Shown here: positions 51,728-61,164 of the stretch, one piece after another
Position numbering within the stretch: position 1 is the stretch's first letter
How the letters are laid out: each line of letters begins with the position of its first letter
NCBI GenBank assembly: GCA_045615885.1
Contig: JAZLFR010000044.1
Location: 1-64,000 of the forward strand
DNA: 64,000 bases
Direction: 5' to 3'
Source: UBA1765 sp045615885
GTDB lineage: Bacteria; Fibrobacterota; Fibrobacteria; Fibrobacterales; Fibrobacteraceae
Notes under the pieces: generated by a model
Told to the model about the DNA's origin: nothing
Seen by the model: the letters and a program-made list of their open reading frames with translations, nothing else
Databases searched by the model: none
Translations under genes and position numbers: made by a program

Positions 51728-52176
51728 TTGTTAGTTACTAGTTACGAGTTACTAGAGGATGTTAGAGTTCACCCCCTCTGGGGGTCATGCTTCGCATAGG
51801 ACTTGCTCATTCGCTGAGTGAACCCGAGCAAGCTCGGTTCGTTCAGCTCATGTCGGGACAGTCTCATACGCTCTAGTAAGTGAAACTTACAGAGCTGTCC
51901 GAGGGTATAGAGGTTAGTCAATTAACAATGAATAATTAATAATGAAAGTTCAATCTTAAGCATCCTTTGTTAATTGTTAATTGTTAATTATTAATTGTCT
52001 TGTCTCTGGCTCTTGCTTCTTAACTGTCATCACGAGCCGAAGGCGTGGTGATCCAGAACATTGCTCTGGATGGCCGCGCTCCGCTCGCCATGACATGGTA
52101 AGTTACAGTTCCTTCCGTCTTATGTCTTCCTACTTTCTTCTGTCCTCTGTATTCTGTCTTCTGTCCTCTATAAATT
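51728..52176. repeat. Intergenic repeat block splitting the MoxR cluster
   Basis: No gene. It includes ACCCCCTCTGGGGGT (about 51764-51785), the stem CCGAGCAAGCTCGG (about 51827), AGTAAGTGAAACTTACA, AT-rich TTAATTGTTAATTGTTAATT words, and a hairpin unit from GTCATCACGAG (about 52027) to CTCGCCATGAC (about 52094) that contains the GGCCGCGCTCCGCTCGCC repeat followed by GGTAAGTTACAGTTCC. Confidence 0.7.
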
Positions 52177-53364
52177 ATGCGTTTTTTTAAATCCTTTGCA
52201 TTTTGGTGGAGCGAGGCTCCGAGAATGTCCAGAAAGCCTGGGCTGCTGCAGTACTTTTATTTCTTTTGGAATGAACGTTTGACTCCAGCTGGCCATGCAC
52301 TTTCTGTATTCCTGTTCTTTTCGCTTTTCTTTGTGTGGGCTCCCGGCGCTTACACGGTTAAGGCTCTTTTGCTTTTTTGCAGTGCGCTTGTTGTGGTAGC
52401 CCTCTTTTGCCGCTGGCCGTTAAAAAAGGTTAGCGTAGATTCCGTGCGGGTGCGCCCTGTTCGCGAAGGTGAAGTTGCTCATGTGATAGCAAACATCTAT
52501 TCCGCAAAGAATTACCCTGCGGTTAAGCTTGCCTGCACCAGAATGCACCCGGCGCTAAAGTATTTGAACATCGCGGAATGGCTGTCAGTCGGGGCGGGGG
52601 CCTCAGTTCCGTTCTCGGCCTCTGTGCAAACGACTCGTCGCGGCGCATTCCCGCTCCCGCATGTGGCTGCTAGCGTGCCAGATGCGCTTGGCATAGCGAC
52701 AATTTCAAAAACGGCTGTGGGCGAGTTTGAACTGCTTGTGCTCCCGCGTGTAATCAGGACTCTTGATTTCAAGTTCCTGAACTACGGCCGCAGCGGCAGG
52801 GCCTTTGCCCCGTACCTTACACCCTCGCTCCAGCGCGGTATGGATTTTGTAGGCGTGCGTGAATACCGCGAGGGCGATGCGCTGCGCGATTTGCACCACC
52901 AGTCTTTTGCCCGCTACGGCAAGCCATTCACCAAGGAATTTGCCGCAGAGCGTGGCGAAGGCTTGGTCCTTTTGCTGGACGTTTCTTGCACAAGCCTCTA
53001 CGACAAGTCACGCGTCGAAAATGCAGTCCGCTTGACTGCTGGCATTGCTTCCTGGCTCATCGACCGTTCTCTGCTTGGCCGCTTCTTTATCGGCAATCAA
53101 GAAATTCCGCTCAATGGCCGTGGCTCGCTAGAAACGATTCTCTATGCGCTCGCCCGCGCCCCGTACCCGGAGCTTCATCACAAATTCCCGAAGCCAAGCG
53201 AATGGGCTCCGGCGGCGCGCCCAATGACGCCGGTGCTTTCCGTATCGGTTCTACCGCTAGAGTCCAAGCTTGTTGCAAAGCAGATCATTGTCAGTGACCA
53301 CGAAGAAAAACTGGATGACCGCCTGTTCCTGAAACTAGCGAAGGAAACGGAGGTTTCGTTATGA
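52177..53364 (+). CDS. DUF58-domain protein
   Basis: A 395-residue protein with two N-terminal transmembrane helices (residues about 40-90), a beta-rich middle and the DUF58 core (GRSGRAFAPYLTPSLQRGMD, REYREGDALRDLHHQSFARY, KEFAAERGEGLVLLLDVSCT), which leads into a vWA-like fold. DUF58 proteins pair with MoxR ATPases and are probably substrates or partners in envelope processes. Its stop overlaps the next start (ATGA), so it is coupled to the transglutaminase gene. Confidence 0.88.
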   Translation: MRFFKSFAFWWSEAPRMSRKPGLLQYFYFFWNERLTPAGHALSVFLFFSLFFVWAPGAYTVKALLLFCSALVVVALFCRWPLKKVSVDSVRVRPVREGEVAHVIANIYSAKNYPAVKLACTRMHPALKYLNIAEWLSVGAGASVPFSASVQTTRRGAFPLPHVAASVPDALGIATISKTAVGEFELLVLPRVIRTLDFKFLNYGRSGRAFAPYLTPSLQRGMDFVGVREYREGDALRDLHHQSFARYGKPFTKEFAAERGEGLVLLLDVSCTSLYDKSRVENAVRLTAGIASWLIDRSLLGRFFIGNQEIPLNGRGSLETILYALARAPYPELHHKFPKPSEWAPAARPMTPVLSVSVLPLESKLVAKQIIVSDHEEKLDDRLFLKLAKETEVSL

Positions 53365-55262
53365 AGCGTTACCTGGAAGCTGTATTCCTTTTCTTTATGG
53401 TGCTCGCCGTTTCGTACAGTTCGGAACTGTGGTTCCTGGGAGTACCTTGCGTGGGCTTTATCGCCTATTACTTGCGTGCGCACCTTAAAAATCATACTCC
53501 GGTTTATTTGAAGAGCGTCACTTATGGCATGATCGTTCCGTTCTTCTTTTGGTGGTTCCTTTCACCTTCGAACGGAAGCGTGTTTTCGCCATGGCTTTTG
53601 ATAATTCCGTCGTGGTACTTTACATTCCTTGCGCTCTGGCAGTGGCGTAGTGAAGGACGAGGCGGCTTTCAAGTATTTGTAATCTGGAATGCGATTTTTG
53701 TATTGCTGCTTTCGTTGCGCACGGCCGACCGCGTGCAGTTTACATTGATTGGCCTGTCGCTACTTTTCTTTGCTTTGAGCGTGAAGCCTCCTAGAAGAAA
53801 TGTCCGTTTTGTTTTGACATTGTTGCTTGCCGTGGCCCTTGGCGGCTTGTTCGTATTTGGCTTTCAAAAGGCTTACGAATGGCGCAGCAATAAAACTCGC
53901 TCTGGCGAATGGGAAGAGAAATATCGCAACGAACGCTCCATGATGGGATTCTCGACGGTGGCCGCCCTTGGCGGCTTTTCGAGCAATTACATGTCCGAAA
54001 AGAACAGCCAGATTGTGCTTCGCCTCTGGACCTTGAAGCCGCCTAAATTCCTGCGCGCCGTGGCGTATAAGGATTATTCAGGTGGCATTTGGAACATGTC
54101 TCGCGAAGAGGAATGGCTTCAGCCAGATCGCTACATTGGCGACTATGCCGTGTTTGCCTCTACGGATTCCTTAGATTATGCAGTTTGGGTTCAAGCTTCT
54201 TTGAATACCTTTGAATTCGCGTTTGCGCCTCCGGGCTCTGGCGTTGCGTTCAAGGCAGCCGATTCCATCGTTTATAAACCGGGTTCCATTTTCAAAACAC
54301 CGGCTGAAAATCATGGCGACTGGTATTACATACAAAAGAAGGAACCGACCGCTGCAGATTCTCTTGATCTAGATTCCTCAACCCAAAGAAAATTCCTTTC
54401 GGAGCCGCAGCGTTTAAAGGAATTCTTTGATTCCGTTGCCGTTGTAATTGGCGTGGAACGGGGCATGGCACCAAAGGAAGCTACGGAAAAAATCAACGGC
54501 TATCTTAGTTCGCATTTTAGATATGAATTAGCCTTGCCGTTTGTGCATGGTAGAAAAACTACTGGTGAAGACCCGCTAGTTTCTTTCTGGAATTACAAGG
54601 CCGGCTTCTGCGAATACTTTGCTTCTTTTGAAACGCTCCTTTTGCGCCACATCGGAATTCCGGCTCGCTATGTTACAGGTTTTGCCTGGCCAAGCGTAGC
54701 CCCGTCTGGCGATTACGTCGTATTCCGCCGCAGCAATTCGCACGCCTGGGTAGAAGTATTTGACAAGGGGTGGCAAATCTCTGACCCGACTCCACCGGCA
54801 CCTCCGGGAATGTTCGATTTTGAATTTTCAAGGAGCGACCGCTTTTCTGAAATGTTCAAATCCAGAATGCTCTATTACATGCATGTGCTTCGTGACGGCG
54901 AGTGGCGCCGTGCGCTTGACTCCTGGAGCAATGTTATCGAAAATGTGCTTGCGAGCGTTTGGCTAAAAATTGTGCTCGGCACGGCGCTCGTTATTCTGCT
55001 TTCGCTCTATGGCTATAAGCGTTTTGAGCGGGCCCGCAAAAACAGGGTCACATCGGAACGCATTTTGAAATTCGAAAAAATGCTACGGCGCGCTGAATCA
55101 ATTCTTGCCAGGTTTGGCTTTGTCCGTTTGCCTGGCGAAACAGAATTTGCGTTCCTGCAGCGTGTTTCGCAAGTTGCATTGCCAGAAAAGCCCGCCGCAA
55201 GAAAGAAGTTCTGCGATGCATTGGAACTCCTTGCCGCCTACGATAAAGAACGTTGGAAGTAG
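53361..55262 (+). CDS. TgpA-like membrane transglutaminase-domain protein
   Basis: A 633-residue protein with about six N-terminal helices (to residue 180), a periplasmic transglutaminase-like domain and a final transmembrane helix (about 540-560) with a cytoplasmic tail. The catalytic triad can be read as Cys in YKAGFCEYFASFETLLLR (near 420), His in RRSNSHAWVEVF (near 460) and Asp in QISDPTPPAP. TgpA proteins with DUF58 and MoxR form a conserved envelope module of poorly known function. Its stop abuts the stop of the convergent gene. Confidence 0.9.
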   Translation: MKRYLEAVFLFFMVLAVSYSSELWFLGVPCVGFIAYYLRAHLKNHTPVYLKSVTYGMIVPFFFWWFLSPSNGSVFSPWLLIIPSWYFTFLALWQWRSEGRGGFQVFVIWNAIFVLLLSLRTADRVQFTLIGLSLLFFALSVKPPRRNVRFVLTLLLAVALGGLFVFGFQKAYEWRSNKTRSGEWEEKYRNERSMMGFSTVAALGGFSSNYMSEKNSQIVLRLWTLKPPKFLRAVAYKDYSGGIWNMSREEEWLQPDRYIGDYAVFASTDSLDYAVWVQASLNTFEFAFAPPGSGVAFKAADSIVYKPGSIFKTPAENHGDWYYIQKKEPTAADSLDLDSSTQRKFLSEPQRLKEFFDSVAVVIGVERGMAPKEATEKINGYLSSHFRYELALPFVHGRKTTGEDPLVSFWNYKAGFCEYFASFETLLLRHIGIPARYVTGFAWPSVAPSGDYVVFRRSNSHAWVEVFDKGWQISDPTPPAPPGMFDFEFSRSDRFSEMFKSRMLYYMHVLRDGEWRRALDSWSNVIENVLASVWLKIVLGTALVILLSLYGYKRFERARKNRVTSERILKFEKMLRRAESILARFGFVRLPGETEFAFLQRVSQVALPEKPAARKKFCDALELLAAYDKERWK

Positions 55263-56210
55263 CTATTTCTTTTTGCCTAGCAGGGCAAATACAATCGCGC
55301 CCTGCGCTGCCTGGAACAGGAGCGGCAAATAGCTGAACAATGTAGATGCAAGCACGATATCAGCGGGAATACCGAGAAGCCCTGTATAGAGGCTGACTTG
55401 CACATTTTCGCGTACGCCAATGCCGTTGATTGAAATCGGGAGCATGGTGAATGTTACCATGATCGTCGTAAATACGGTAATCACGGCAATGTCGATATTG
55501 ACACCCATGGCCTTGAAGTAGGCGTAGTGAATGACTATTGTTACAAGTTGCAGCCAAATGGAATCAAGGCCAGAAAGTGCAAATGTTTTTTTTTGGCTTC
55601 TGTAAACAGAAAATGCATCTTGCAGTTTTGCAAGGGAAGGAACTTTTGCTTTGACTTTTGCAGGCAGCTTTATTTTATCTAAAAATAGTCCGGCAATAAT
55701 TACAGCGATTGCTACCAGAGCGACAATGCTTACTGTTGCAGTGTATGCGGTCGGAATATCGTAGTTTGCAGCGACAAAGGGGAGCGCTATAAAGAAACTA
55801 AGGAACATGGCGATAAGGCCCATGACTCTTGAAATGACTATGGCGGCCACCGAGTTTACGGTGTTGCCGTAGCGTTTGCCGAATGCAATCGTCTTTACTG
55901 CATCGCCGCCAAAGCCGCTTGGCAACAGGTTGTTAAAGAAATAGCCAAGGGCGATGTATGCGTAGAATGTTCTGAACGGAATCTTTTTTCCTTCGTCAAG
56001 CAATAGGCCGCGCCAGCGATTTGCTTGTATCGCCATGAGCACTACGGTAAGGGCAAAAATCAGAATTAGCCAGGGGAGTGCTGCCGGTGTCCAATGGGAG
56101 AGTGCTTCCCCAAGAGGAACTTTGTTGAAAATGTAGCCCAAACCAAATGCGGTCACCACAATCTTGATGATTGTTTTGATTGTCTTTTTTGTTTTTTCGG
56201 TCATAGGCAT
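55263..56210 (-). CDS. Lysylphosphatidylglycerol-synthase-like flippase domain protein (UPF0104)
   Basis: A 315-residue membrane protein with about eight helices and no synthetase domain. Family markers are RWRGLLLDEGKKIPFRTFYA and GYFFNNLLPSGFGGDAVKTI near residue 95, and LPISINGIGVRENVQVSLYT near residue 265. Such proteins are related to the flippase part of MprF and are thought to move lipids or lipid-linked molecules. Function here unknown. Confidence 0.85.
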   Translation of the reverse strand: MPMTEKTKKTIKTIIKIVVTAFGLGYIFNKVPLGEALSHWTPAALPWLILIFALTVVLMAIQANRWRGLLLDEGKKIPFRTFYAYIALGYFFNNLLPSGFGGDAVKTIAFGKRYGNTVNSVAAIVISRVMGLIAMFLSFFIALPFVAANYDIPTAYTATVSIVALVAIAVIIAGLFLDKIKLPAKVKAKVPSLAKLQDAFSVYRSQKKTFALSGLDSIWLQLVTIVIHYAYFKAMGVNIDIAVITVFTTIMVTFTMLPISINGIGVRENVQVSLYTGLLGIPADIVLASTLFSYLPLLFQAAQGAIVFALLGKKK

Positions 56211-56298
56211 GAGTCAAATTTAGATTTTTATAAAATTTATTTATGTGATAATGTATATTTATCGTTATAGAAAGAACGTTCTCTACTCTGGAGTTCCT

Positions 56299-58230
56299 AT
56301 GAAAATGAATTTTAGAAAGACTGTCTTTGGTCTTGGCGGCCTGGTCGCTCTACCATTCTTTTTTGCATGTTCTGACACTTCAAACTCTGCCGATGTTGCC
56401 GAAAAAGGTGATGCGCTCAGTAGCTTGCAGGTGGTTGATGCTTTTGCTGCAAAAACGCGACTTGCGTTGTGTTCCCGCGATGTCGAACACTTTTGGGATG
56501 TGGCAGGCATGGAAGGCTCAGATACTCTTTCTGTTGTGGTGGACGAATCTTTTATTGAAAATAGTTTTGCCGTGGAAGCCGATGCAGTTATTGAAAGTAC
56601 GGAAGGCTACATGACCTTGGCTTCTGCTGGCGTTGATGGTAGCAAGGATGCTTGGGCGTTGCGTGTGGAACAGGGCAAACCTTTTTTTGCCTGGCGCGAC
56701 GCTTCTACAAATGGGGAGTGGTACAAGCTTGATGCAGAAGCAGAACTTCCGCTTGGAGAAATGGTTACCGTTCGTGCAGAACGCGTAGATTCCTTGACTG
56801 TATTGTATGTGAATGGTCAAATTGAAGCGGCTGCAATTTCCAAGGGCACAATAAAAGCTATTGAAGGACTTTTTACGATTGGCTTTGACCCGACTGCGGT
56901 TACTGAAAACACGCCGGGCCGTGTAATGTTTGTGCGCTTCGAAAAAGTTCATGACATGAAAATTGTCGCCTCGGAAAACGCCGATGTTTCGGAGAGTGGC
57001 GAAACGGAAACGGTTCCGAATGAACTTGCTGAAGTAGATTGGATCGCTGCATGGGAATTCAATGATTCCGCTGATGCCGGTCGTGATTTTACCGGCAATG
57101 GCCATGCCGCACTTTCCGGTAACGGCTCTGTAACTGTTGCCGATTCTGTAGCTCATTTTGACGGTGCTTCTGGTTTCAAGGTTGAACTTGCAGATGATTT
57201 GAAACGCAATTCCTTCGTTGTTGAAGCGAGAGTTAAACCGACCGCCTTTGCGACGATGCAGAATATTCTTGTGGCAGAACCTCCAGGACGCTATGGCGAT
57301 GGTTGGCAGTTGCGCGCAGACGAAGGCACTCTTCGTGTGCATTTTAGAGACGAAAAAATCGACGGCACGGAATGGAACATATTTGCCGGCGATGACCTTG
57401 TTTTGAATGCCTGGAATGAAATTCGTTTGGAACGCTCGAAGGATAGCTTGAAGCTTTTCCAAAATGGGAAGCTGACAGTGGCTGCAGCTTATAAAGGTGA
57501 TGTATCCCAGCTGGAATATGACTGGGGCATTGGCTACGATGCCATGAACCAGCAATACAATACCCGCTATTTTGAAGGTGATGTCGATTACATCCGTTTT
57601 GGCGCGTTGACTGCATTGAGCGCGGGCAGTGTTTCTGAACAGTCTCCGTATGTGCTTTTGGCGGATTGGGAATTCAATGATGCTGCGTTCCCTGGCCTAG
57701 ATAAAATGGCGAACAATACATCGAAGCTTTTGGCCGGCAATGCTAAAATTGTGGAAAATGCCCTTAGTCTTGATGGCACGGCTGGCATGCCTGTCGCCTT
57801 GACAAAAACATTTATGCGCAATGACTTTGTCGTAGAGGCTCGCATTAAGCCAAGCGCTTTTGGCAAAATGCAGAATGTGGTTGTTGCTGAACCTCCGGGA
57901 CGTTACGGTGACGGCTGGATGCTCCGTGTAGATGACGGCATTTTGCGAGTGCATTTGCGAGATGAAGATGCCCACGGCACGGAATGGAAAATTTTTGCTG
58001 GCAAGGCTTTGACTCTTGGAGAGTGGACTGAAGTTCGTGTTGAACGTATCGGTGCTGGCATCAAGGTTTTCCAGGATGGTGAATTGACTGTCGATGAAAC
58101 TTGCAATGGCGATATCGGTCAGTTGGGTTATGGTCTTGGCATTGGTTTTGATGCTATGTACCAAGCCTACCACGATAGGTTCTTTGTAGGTAGCATTGAT
58201 TATATTCGCTATTACGGTGTAAGAAAATAG
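56299..58230 (+). CDS. Lipoprotein with three LamG/concanavalin-like domains
   Basis: The start MKMNFRKTVFGLGGLVALPF has TGGAG upstream and gives a lipoprotein signal (FFFAC, Cys24); a longer frame is unlikely. Three beta-sandwich LamG-3 repeats fill the mature 620 residues. Repeats 2 and 3 are close copies (both with QN, VVEARIKPSAFGKMQNVVVA or VVEARVKPTAFATMQNILVA, then EPPGRYGDGW and a DYIRFG or DYIRYYG end); repeat 1 is more divergent. They probably bind carbohydrate at the cell surface. The glycosyltransferase begins 3 bases after its stop. Confidence 0.82.
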   Translation: MKMNFRKTVFGLGGLVALPFFFACSDTSNSADVAEKGDALSSLQVVDAFAAKTRLALCSRDVEHFWDVAGMEGSDTLSVVVDESFIENSFAVEADAVIESTEGYMTLASAGVDGSKDAWALRVEQGKPFFAWRDASTNGEWYKLDAEAELPLGEMVTVRAERVDSLTVLYVNGQIEAAAISKGTIKAIEGLFTIGFDPTAVTENTPGRVMFVRFEKVHDMKIVASENADVSESGETETVPNELAEVDWIAAWEFNDSADAGRDFTGNGHAALSGNGSVTVADSVAHFDGASGFKVELADDLKRNSFVVEARVKPTAFATMQNILVAEPPGRYGDGWQLRADEGTLRVHFRDEKIDGTEWNIFAGDDLVLNAWNEIRLERSKDSLKLFQNGKLTVAAAYKGDVSQLEYDWGIGYDAMNQQYNTRYFEGDVDYIRFGALTALSAGSVSEQSPYVLLADWEFNDAAFPGLDKMANNTSKLLAGNAKIVENALSLDGTAGMPVALTKTFMRNDFVVEARIKPSAFGKMQNVVVAEPPGRYGDGWMLRVDDGILRVHLRDEDAHGTEWKIFAGKALTLGEWTEVRVERIGAGIKVFQDGELTVDETCNGDIGQLGYGLGIGFDAMYQAYHDRFFVGSIDYIRYYGVRK

Positions 58231-58233
58231 ACC

Positions 58234-59199
58234 ATGAGTATTGATGTAGGCATAATCAATTATAACGGCGGAACGGAGCTAAAGCGCTGTGTTGATAGCT
58301 TGTTGCGCCAAACAGTTCCTGTGCGTGTTTTTGTTTATGACAATGCATCAAAGGACAGTTCTGCGCTCGCTTTGGATGGTATGCCGTGCGCTGTTACCCA
58401 CGGCAAAGAAAATCTTGGCTATGCAGGTGCTTGCAATGCTTTGCTATCGCAAATGTCTGCCGATATCCAGGTGCTTTGCAATATGGATCTGGATTTCGAT
58501 GAACGCTGGGCAGAATCCTTGCTCGCCTGTTTTGAAAAACACCCAGAGGCCGGTTCCGTGGCAAGCCTCGTAATGGAACGCAGCGGCGTTGTGAACGCGG
58601 TGGGCGTTTTGTTTGGCAAAGATCTGTTTGCCGAAAACGAAGCCTCTGGCAAGGAATTTTCAGAAGCGGATGTGCGTGAAAAAGATGTTTTTGGCTGCTA
58701 TGGCGCAGTGATGTCTTTCCGCAAGGAAGTCGTGCAGAAGGTCGGATTGCTAGATGAAAGTTTCTTCCTTTTCTTTGAAGAATCCGAATGGTATTTTAGG
58801 CATAACCTGGCCGGGTTCAAAACCGTATTCTGTCCCGAAGCAAAAGTCTATCACGAACGTTCCATGACGACCGTGCGCTATTCGACGGGCAAACTATATT
58901 ATTCAGAAAGAAACCGCCTGCGCTCTGCCGTGAGGTTTTTGCCTGTTGCGGAACTGCCCAAATTGCCGTTCTATGCGTTCAAACGTTATTTGAAAATGGC
59001 CAAGGGCGGCGTTCCTAAAACATCTGGCGACGGTAAGAAACTTTCGAAGGTTGCCATTTGCAAAGCTTTGTTGAAAGCATGGGTCGAAGCCATTGTTGCT
59101 TTGCCAAGGGAATTGAAAATACGCCGGGCCTACAATGCAAAGTACGGCAATGTGCCTGCAAAGATAAAGGCACTTTTAGAAACGTATCCGATACGCTGA
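58234..59199 (+). CDS. Family 2 glycosyltransferase (rhamnosyltransferase-like)
   Basis: A 321-residue GT-A enzyme. It begins MSIDVGIINYNGGTELKRCV and shows FVYDNASKDSS, the nucleotide-sugar DxD region in VLCNMDLDFDERW near residue 85, and the acceptor region ESFFLFFEESEWYFRHNLAG near residue 180. It probably adds sugars to cell-surface polysaccharide. Three bases separate it from the LamG lipoprotein gene, so they form an operon. Confidence 0.9.
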   Translation: MSIDVGIINYNGGTELKRCVDSLLRQTVPVRVFVYDNASKDSSALALDGMPCAVTHGKENLGYAGACNALLSQMSADIQVLCNMDLDFDERWAESLLACFEKHPEAGSVASLVMERSGVVNAVGVLFGKDLFAENEASGKEFSEADVREKDVFGCYGAVMSFRKEVVQKVGLLDESFFLFFEESEWYFRHNLAGFKTVFCPEAKVYHERSMTTVRYSTGKLYYSERNRLRSAVRFLPVAELPKLPFYAFKRYLKMAKGGVPKTSGDGKKLSKVAICKALLKAWVEAIVALPRELKIRRAYNAKYGNVPAKIKALLETYPIR

Positions 59200-59226
59200 A
59201 TTGCTTGGTGAGAACGCTTAAAAGCC

Positions 59227-59258
59227 AAATACGCCGCAGGTAAACCTGCGGCGTATTT
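59227..59258. terminator. Bidirectional terminator, original 3' boundary of valS
   Basis: AAATACGCCGCAGG and CCTGCGGCGTATTT form a perfect 14-bp stem with a TAAA loop. It serves the glycosyltransferase gene and the convergent valS remnant. Confidence 0.9.
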
Positions 59259-59289
59259 AACTTGTCAGTAACAATGATCGGCTGCGCTG

Positions 59290-60084
59290 TTACTTCAACT
59301 CGGCGAGAGCCTTCTCATTCTTAGCGATAATGTCCTGCTGAGTGGCAAGCTTTACCTTTTCAGCATTCACGACAGCTTCTGGAGCTCCGTTTACGAACTT
59401 CTCATTGCTGAGCTTCTTTTCGATGCTTGCAGCAAAGCTCTTGGCCTTTTCGATTTCCTTTTCGAGGCGTGCAATTTCTGCAGCCGGGTCAAGGATACCT
59501 TCGAGCGGAACGTAGAGTTCGCCGCCAGGAACAACTGCACTTGCACTGAACTTTGGCTTAGCTGCCTTTACACCAACAACGATGCTTTCAAGGCCAGAAA
59601 GTTCTGTGATGATTGCGAGGCATTCATTTACGGACTTTTCTGTTGCAGCGTCATCAACGTTCACAACAGCCTTGAGCTTGATAGCCGGACTTACGCTGTA
59701 ACGGCCGCGAACACCGCGAACGCTTTCTACGATGGCGAATGCCTGGTCGAATGCAGCTTCGATGTCCTTGTTAATGAGGCTTTCGTCTGCAGTTGGCCAT
59801 GGGCGGCTAATCACCATTTCAGAACCCTGGAAGAGGATACCGTTAAGTTCTTCGGTGATGAACGGCATTACCGGGTGGAGCAAGTCAAGAACATTCTTCA
59901 GCACGTAGCTGAGAATTGCCATAGCATTCTTCTTGTTTGCATCCAAGGTTTCCTGGTTAATGACAGCCTTCTTGATTTGCGCAAGCGCCAAATGCTAGCC
60001 TCGGTCATGGACAAATATATTTGTCCGCGACACTCGGCTTGTGCATTTGTCAAGGTACTGGCTGCAAACGTCATCCCACACGAA
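59290..60084 (-). pseudogene. Displaced 3' end of a second valyl-tRNA synthetase gene
   Basis: The minus strand encodes a stretch homologous to the end of the intact ValRS at 61232-63982: FVWDDVCSQYL, an inserted palindromic element with an in-frame TAG, then QIKKAVINQETLDANKKNAM through to QQDIIAKNEKALAELK. The last 130 residues are almost identical in protein to the intact copy, but the DNA differs at many third positions, so this is not a recent duplication. The catalytic parts are missing and homology stops at about 60084. It lies in the natural place for a valS end, beside the terminator at 59227. Confidence 0.9.
59989..60049 (-). repeat. Palindromic element, copy C, inside the valS remnant
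   Basis: 61 bases with outer arms CAAATGC (59989-59995) and GCATTTG (60043-60049) and a central palindrome GGACAAATATATTTGTCC (60009-60026). Shoulders on the minus strand are AAGCCGAGTGTCGC and ATGACCGAGGCTA. It adds 72 bases (24 codons) between the codons for CSQYL and QIKKAV, in the same frame as the carB copy (both start DKCT). Confidence 0.88.
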
Positions 60085-60099
60085 GAATTCTGTTTTTAT

Positions 60100-60231
60100 G
60101 GGCGTTCCCTTGCTTACGCAAGGCCGGGCTATATTTTAGGGGCTGCCGTCTGCGCTTCGCTTATCGCCAACCTCCTAAAACGGAGCCTTGCATCGCAAGT
60201 CTCCGCCCCAAGGGGTCACTATCCCTAACGC
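60100..60231. repeat. GGGCGTT...AACGC interspersed repeat
   Basis: Begins GGGCGTTCCCTTGCTTACGC and ends CACTATCCCTAACGC, with GCGCTTCGCTTATCGCC in the middle. It is GC-rich against the HNH region and lies between the valS remnant and the HNH gene. A related block lies at 32265-32345. Confidence 0.6.
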
Positions 60232-60279
60232 ATTTTTTTTATTTTAAATATAAGTGCAATCTAAAAGTGGAACGTTCTT

Positions 60280-60999
60280 ATGCCGTTTACTGATGATATA
60301 GAAAATCTGTTTGTTTTAAGCGATTATAAAAGAAATACGCCGGATGAAGACCTTATTGCCGATGTAAAGAAAGTTGCCATACAACTAGAAAAAAATACAG
60401 TAACGATAGCAGAATATGAGCTGTATGGAACGTTCCATCCAAGTACGCTACAAAGAAGATTTGGTTCCTGGTTTAAAGTTATGGAAGTGTGTAATTTAGA
60501 TGCTAGTCGGAGTTGTTTGAACATTTCAGAAGAAAAATTATTTTCGAATTTAGAGAAGGTTTGGACTAGTTTAGGACGACAACCGAAATATTGTGAAATG
60601 AGAAAACCTCTTTCAGAATATTCTGTCGGCACATATGAAAAAAGGTTTGGCAGTTTTCGAAGTGCTTTGAAGCAATTTGTGGAATATGTGTCTAGCGGAA
60701 TTGAAAATAAATCTAAAGATAACGAATCTAACTGCAAAGTTAAGAAACTTCCAAAAGAAAATGAAGAAGTTGTTCATAAAACGAAAAGAAGTATTTCTGA
60801 TAGATTACGTTTTCAGATATTGATGAGAGATGGTTTTACTTGTAAAACTTGTGGTCGAAGTCCTGTAACAGAATTGGGGATAAAATTACATGTAGACCAT
60901 ATAATTCCGTGGTCGAAGGGGGGAGAAACCATTGCCGATAATTTGGAGACGAAATGCGAACAATGCAATCTTGGCAAAGGAAATGCTTTTGATTGCTGA
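60280..60999 (+). CDS. HNH homing-type endonuclease
   Basis: A 239-residue protein. Two N-terminal repeats of the homing-endonuclease-associated type (about 20-75, DEDLIADVKKVAIQLEKNTV, STLQRRFGSWFKVMEV; about 88-140, KLFSNLEKVWTSLGRQPKYC, GTYEKRFGSFRSALKQF) probably bind DNA. A Lys-rich linker leads to the HNH nuclease (about 175-238) with CKTCGR, the catalytic LHVDHIIPWSKGGETI and CEQCNLGKG; the two Cys pairs hold zinc. Base composition is AT-rich compared with the flanking valS sequence. It sits between two copies of the valS 3' end and between palindromic elements C and D, with its own terminator. Confidence 0.88.
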   Translation: MPFTDDIENLFVLSDYKRNTPDEDLIADVKKVAIQLEKNTVTIAEYELYGTFHPSTLQRRFGSWFKVMEVCNLDASRSCLNISEEKLFSNLEKVWTSLGRQPKYCEMRKPLSEYSVGTYEKRFGSFRSALKQFVEYVSSGIENKSKDNESNCKVKKLPKENEEVVHKTKRSISDRLRFQILMRDGFTCKTCGRSPVTELGIKLHVDHIIPWSKGGETIADNLETKCEQCNLGKGNAFDC

Positions 61000-61023
61000 G
61001 AATTCAACTGTTTTTTTGTGAAT

Positions 61024-61057
61024 AAAAGAAGAGTCCTGTTTATAGGACTCTTCTTTT
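61024..61057 (+). terminator. Terminator of the HNH gene
   Basis: AAAAGAAGAGTCCT and AGGACTCTTCTTTT form a perfect 14-bp stem with a 6-nt loop, ending in T residues. Confidence 0.9.
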
Positions 61058-61164
61058 ATCAAATGGATTATACCTTAAGTAGCTTTCTTGACCTTTAAGG
61101 TTTTTGTCTAGAAAATTATCGCAAGTCCTGCAGAACTTTTTGTACATTCGCTACGCTCATGTAC

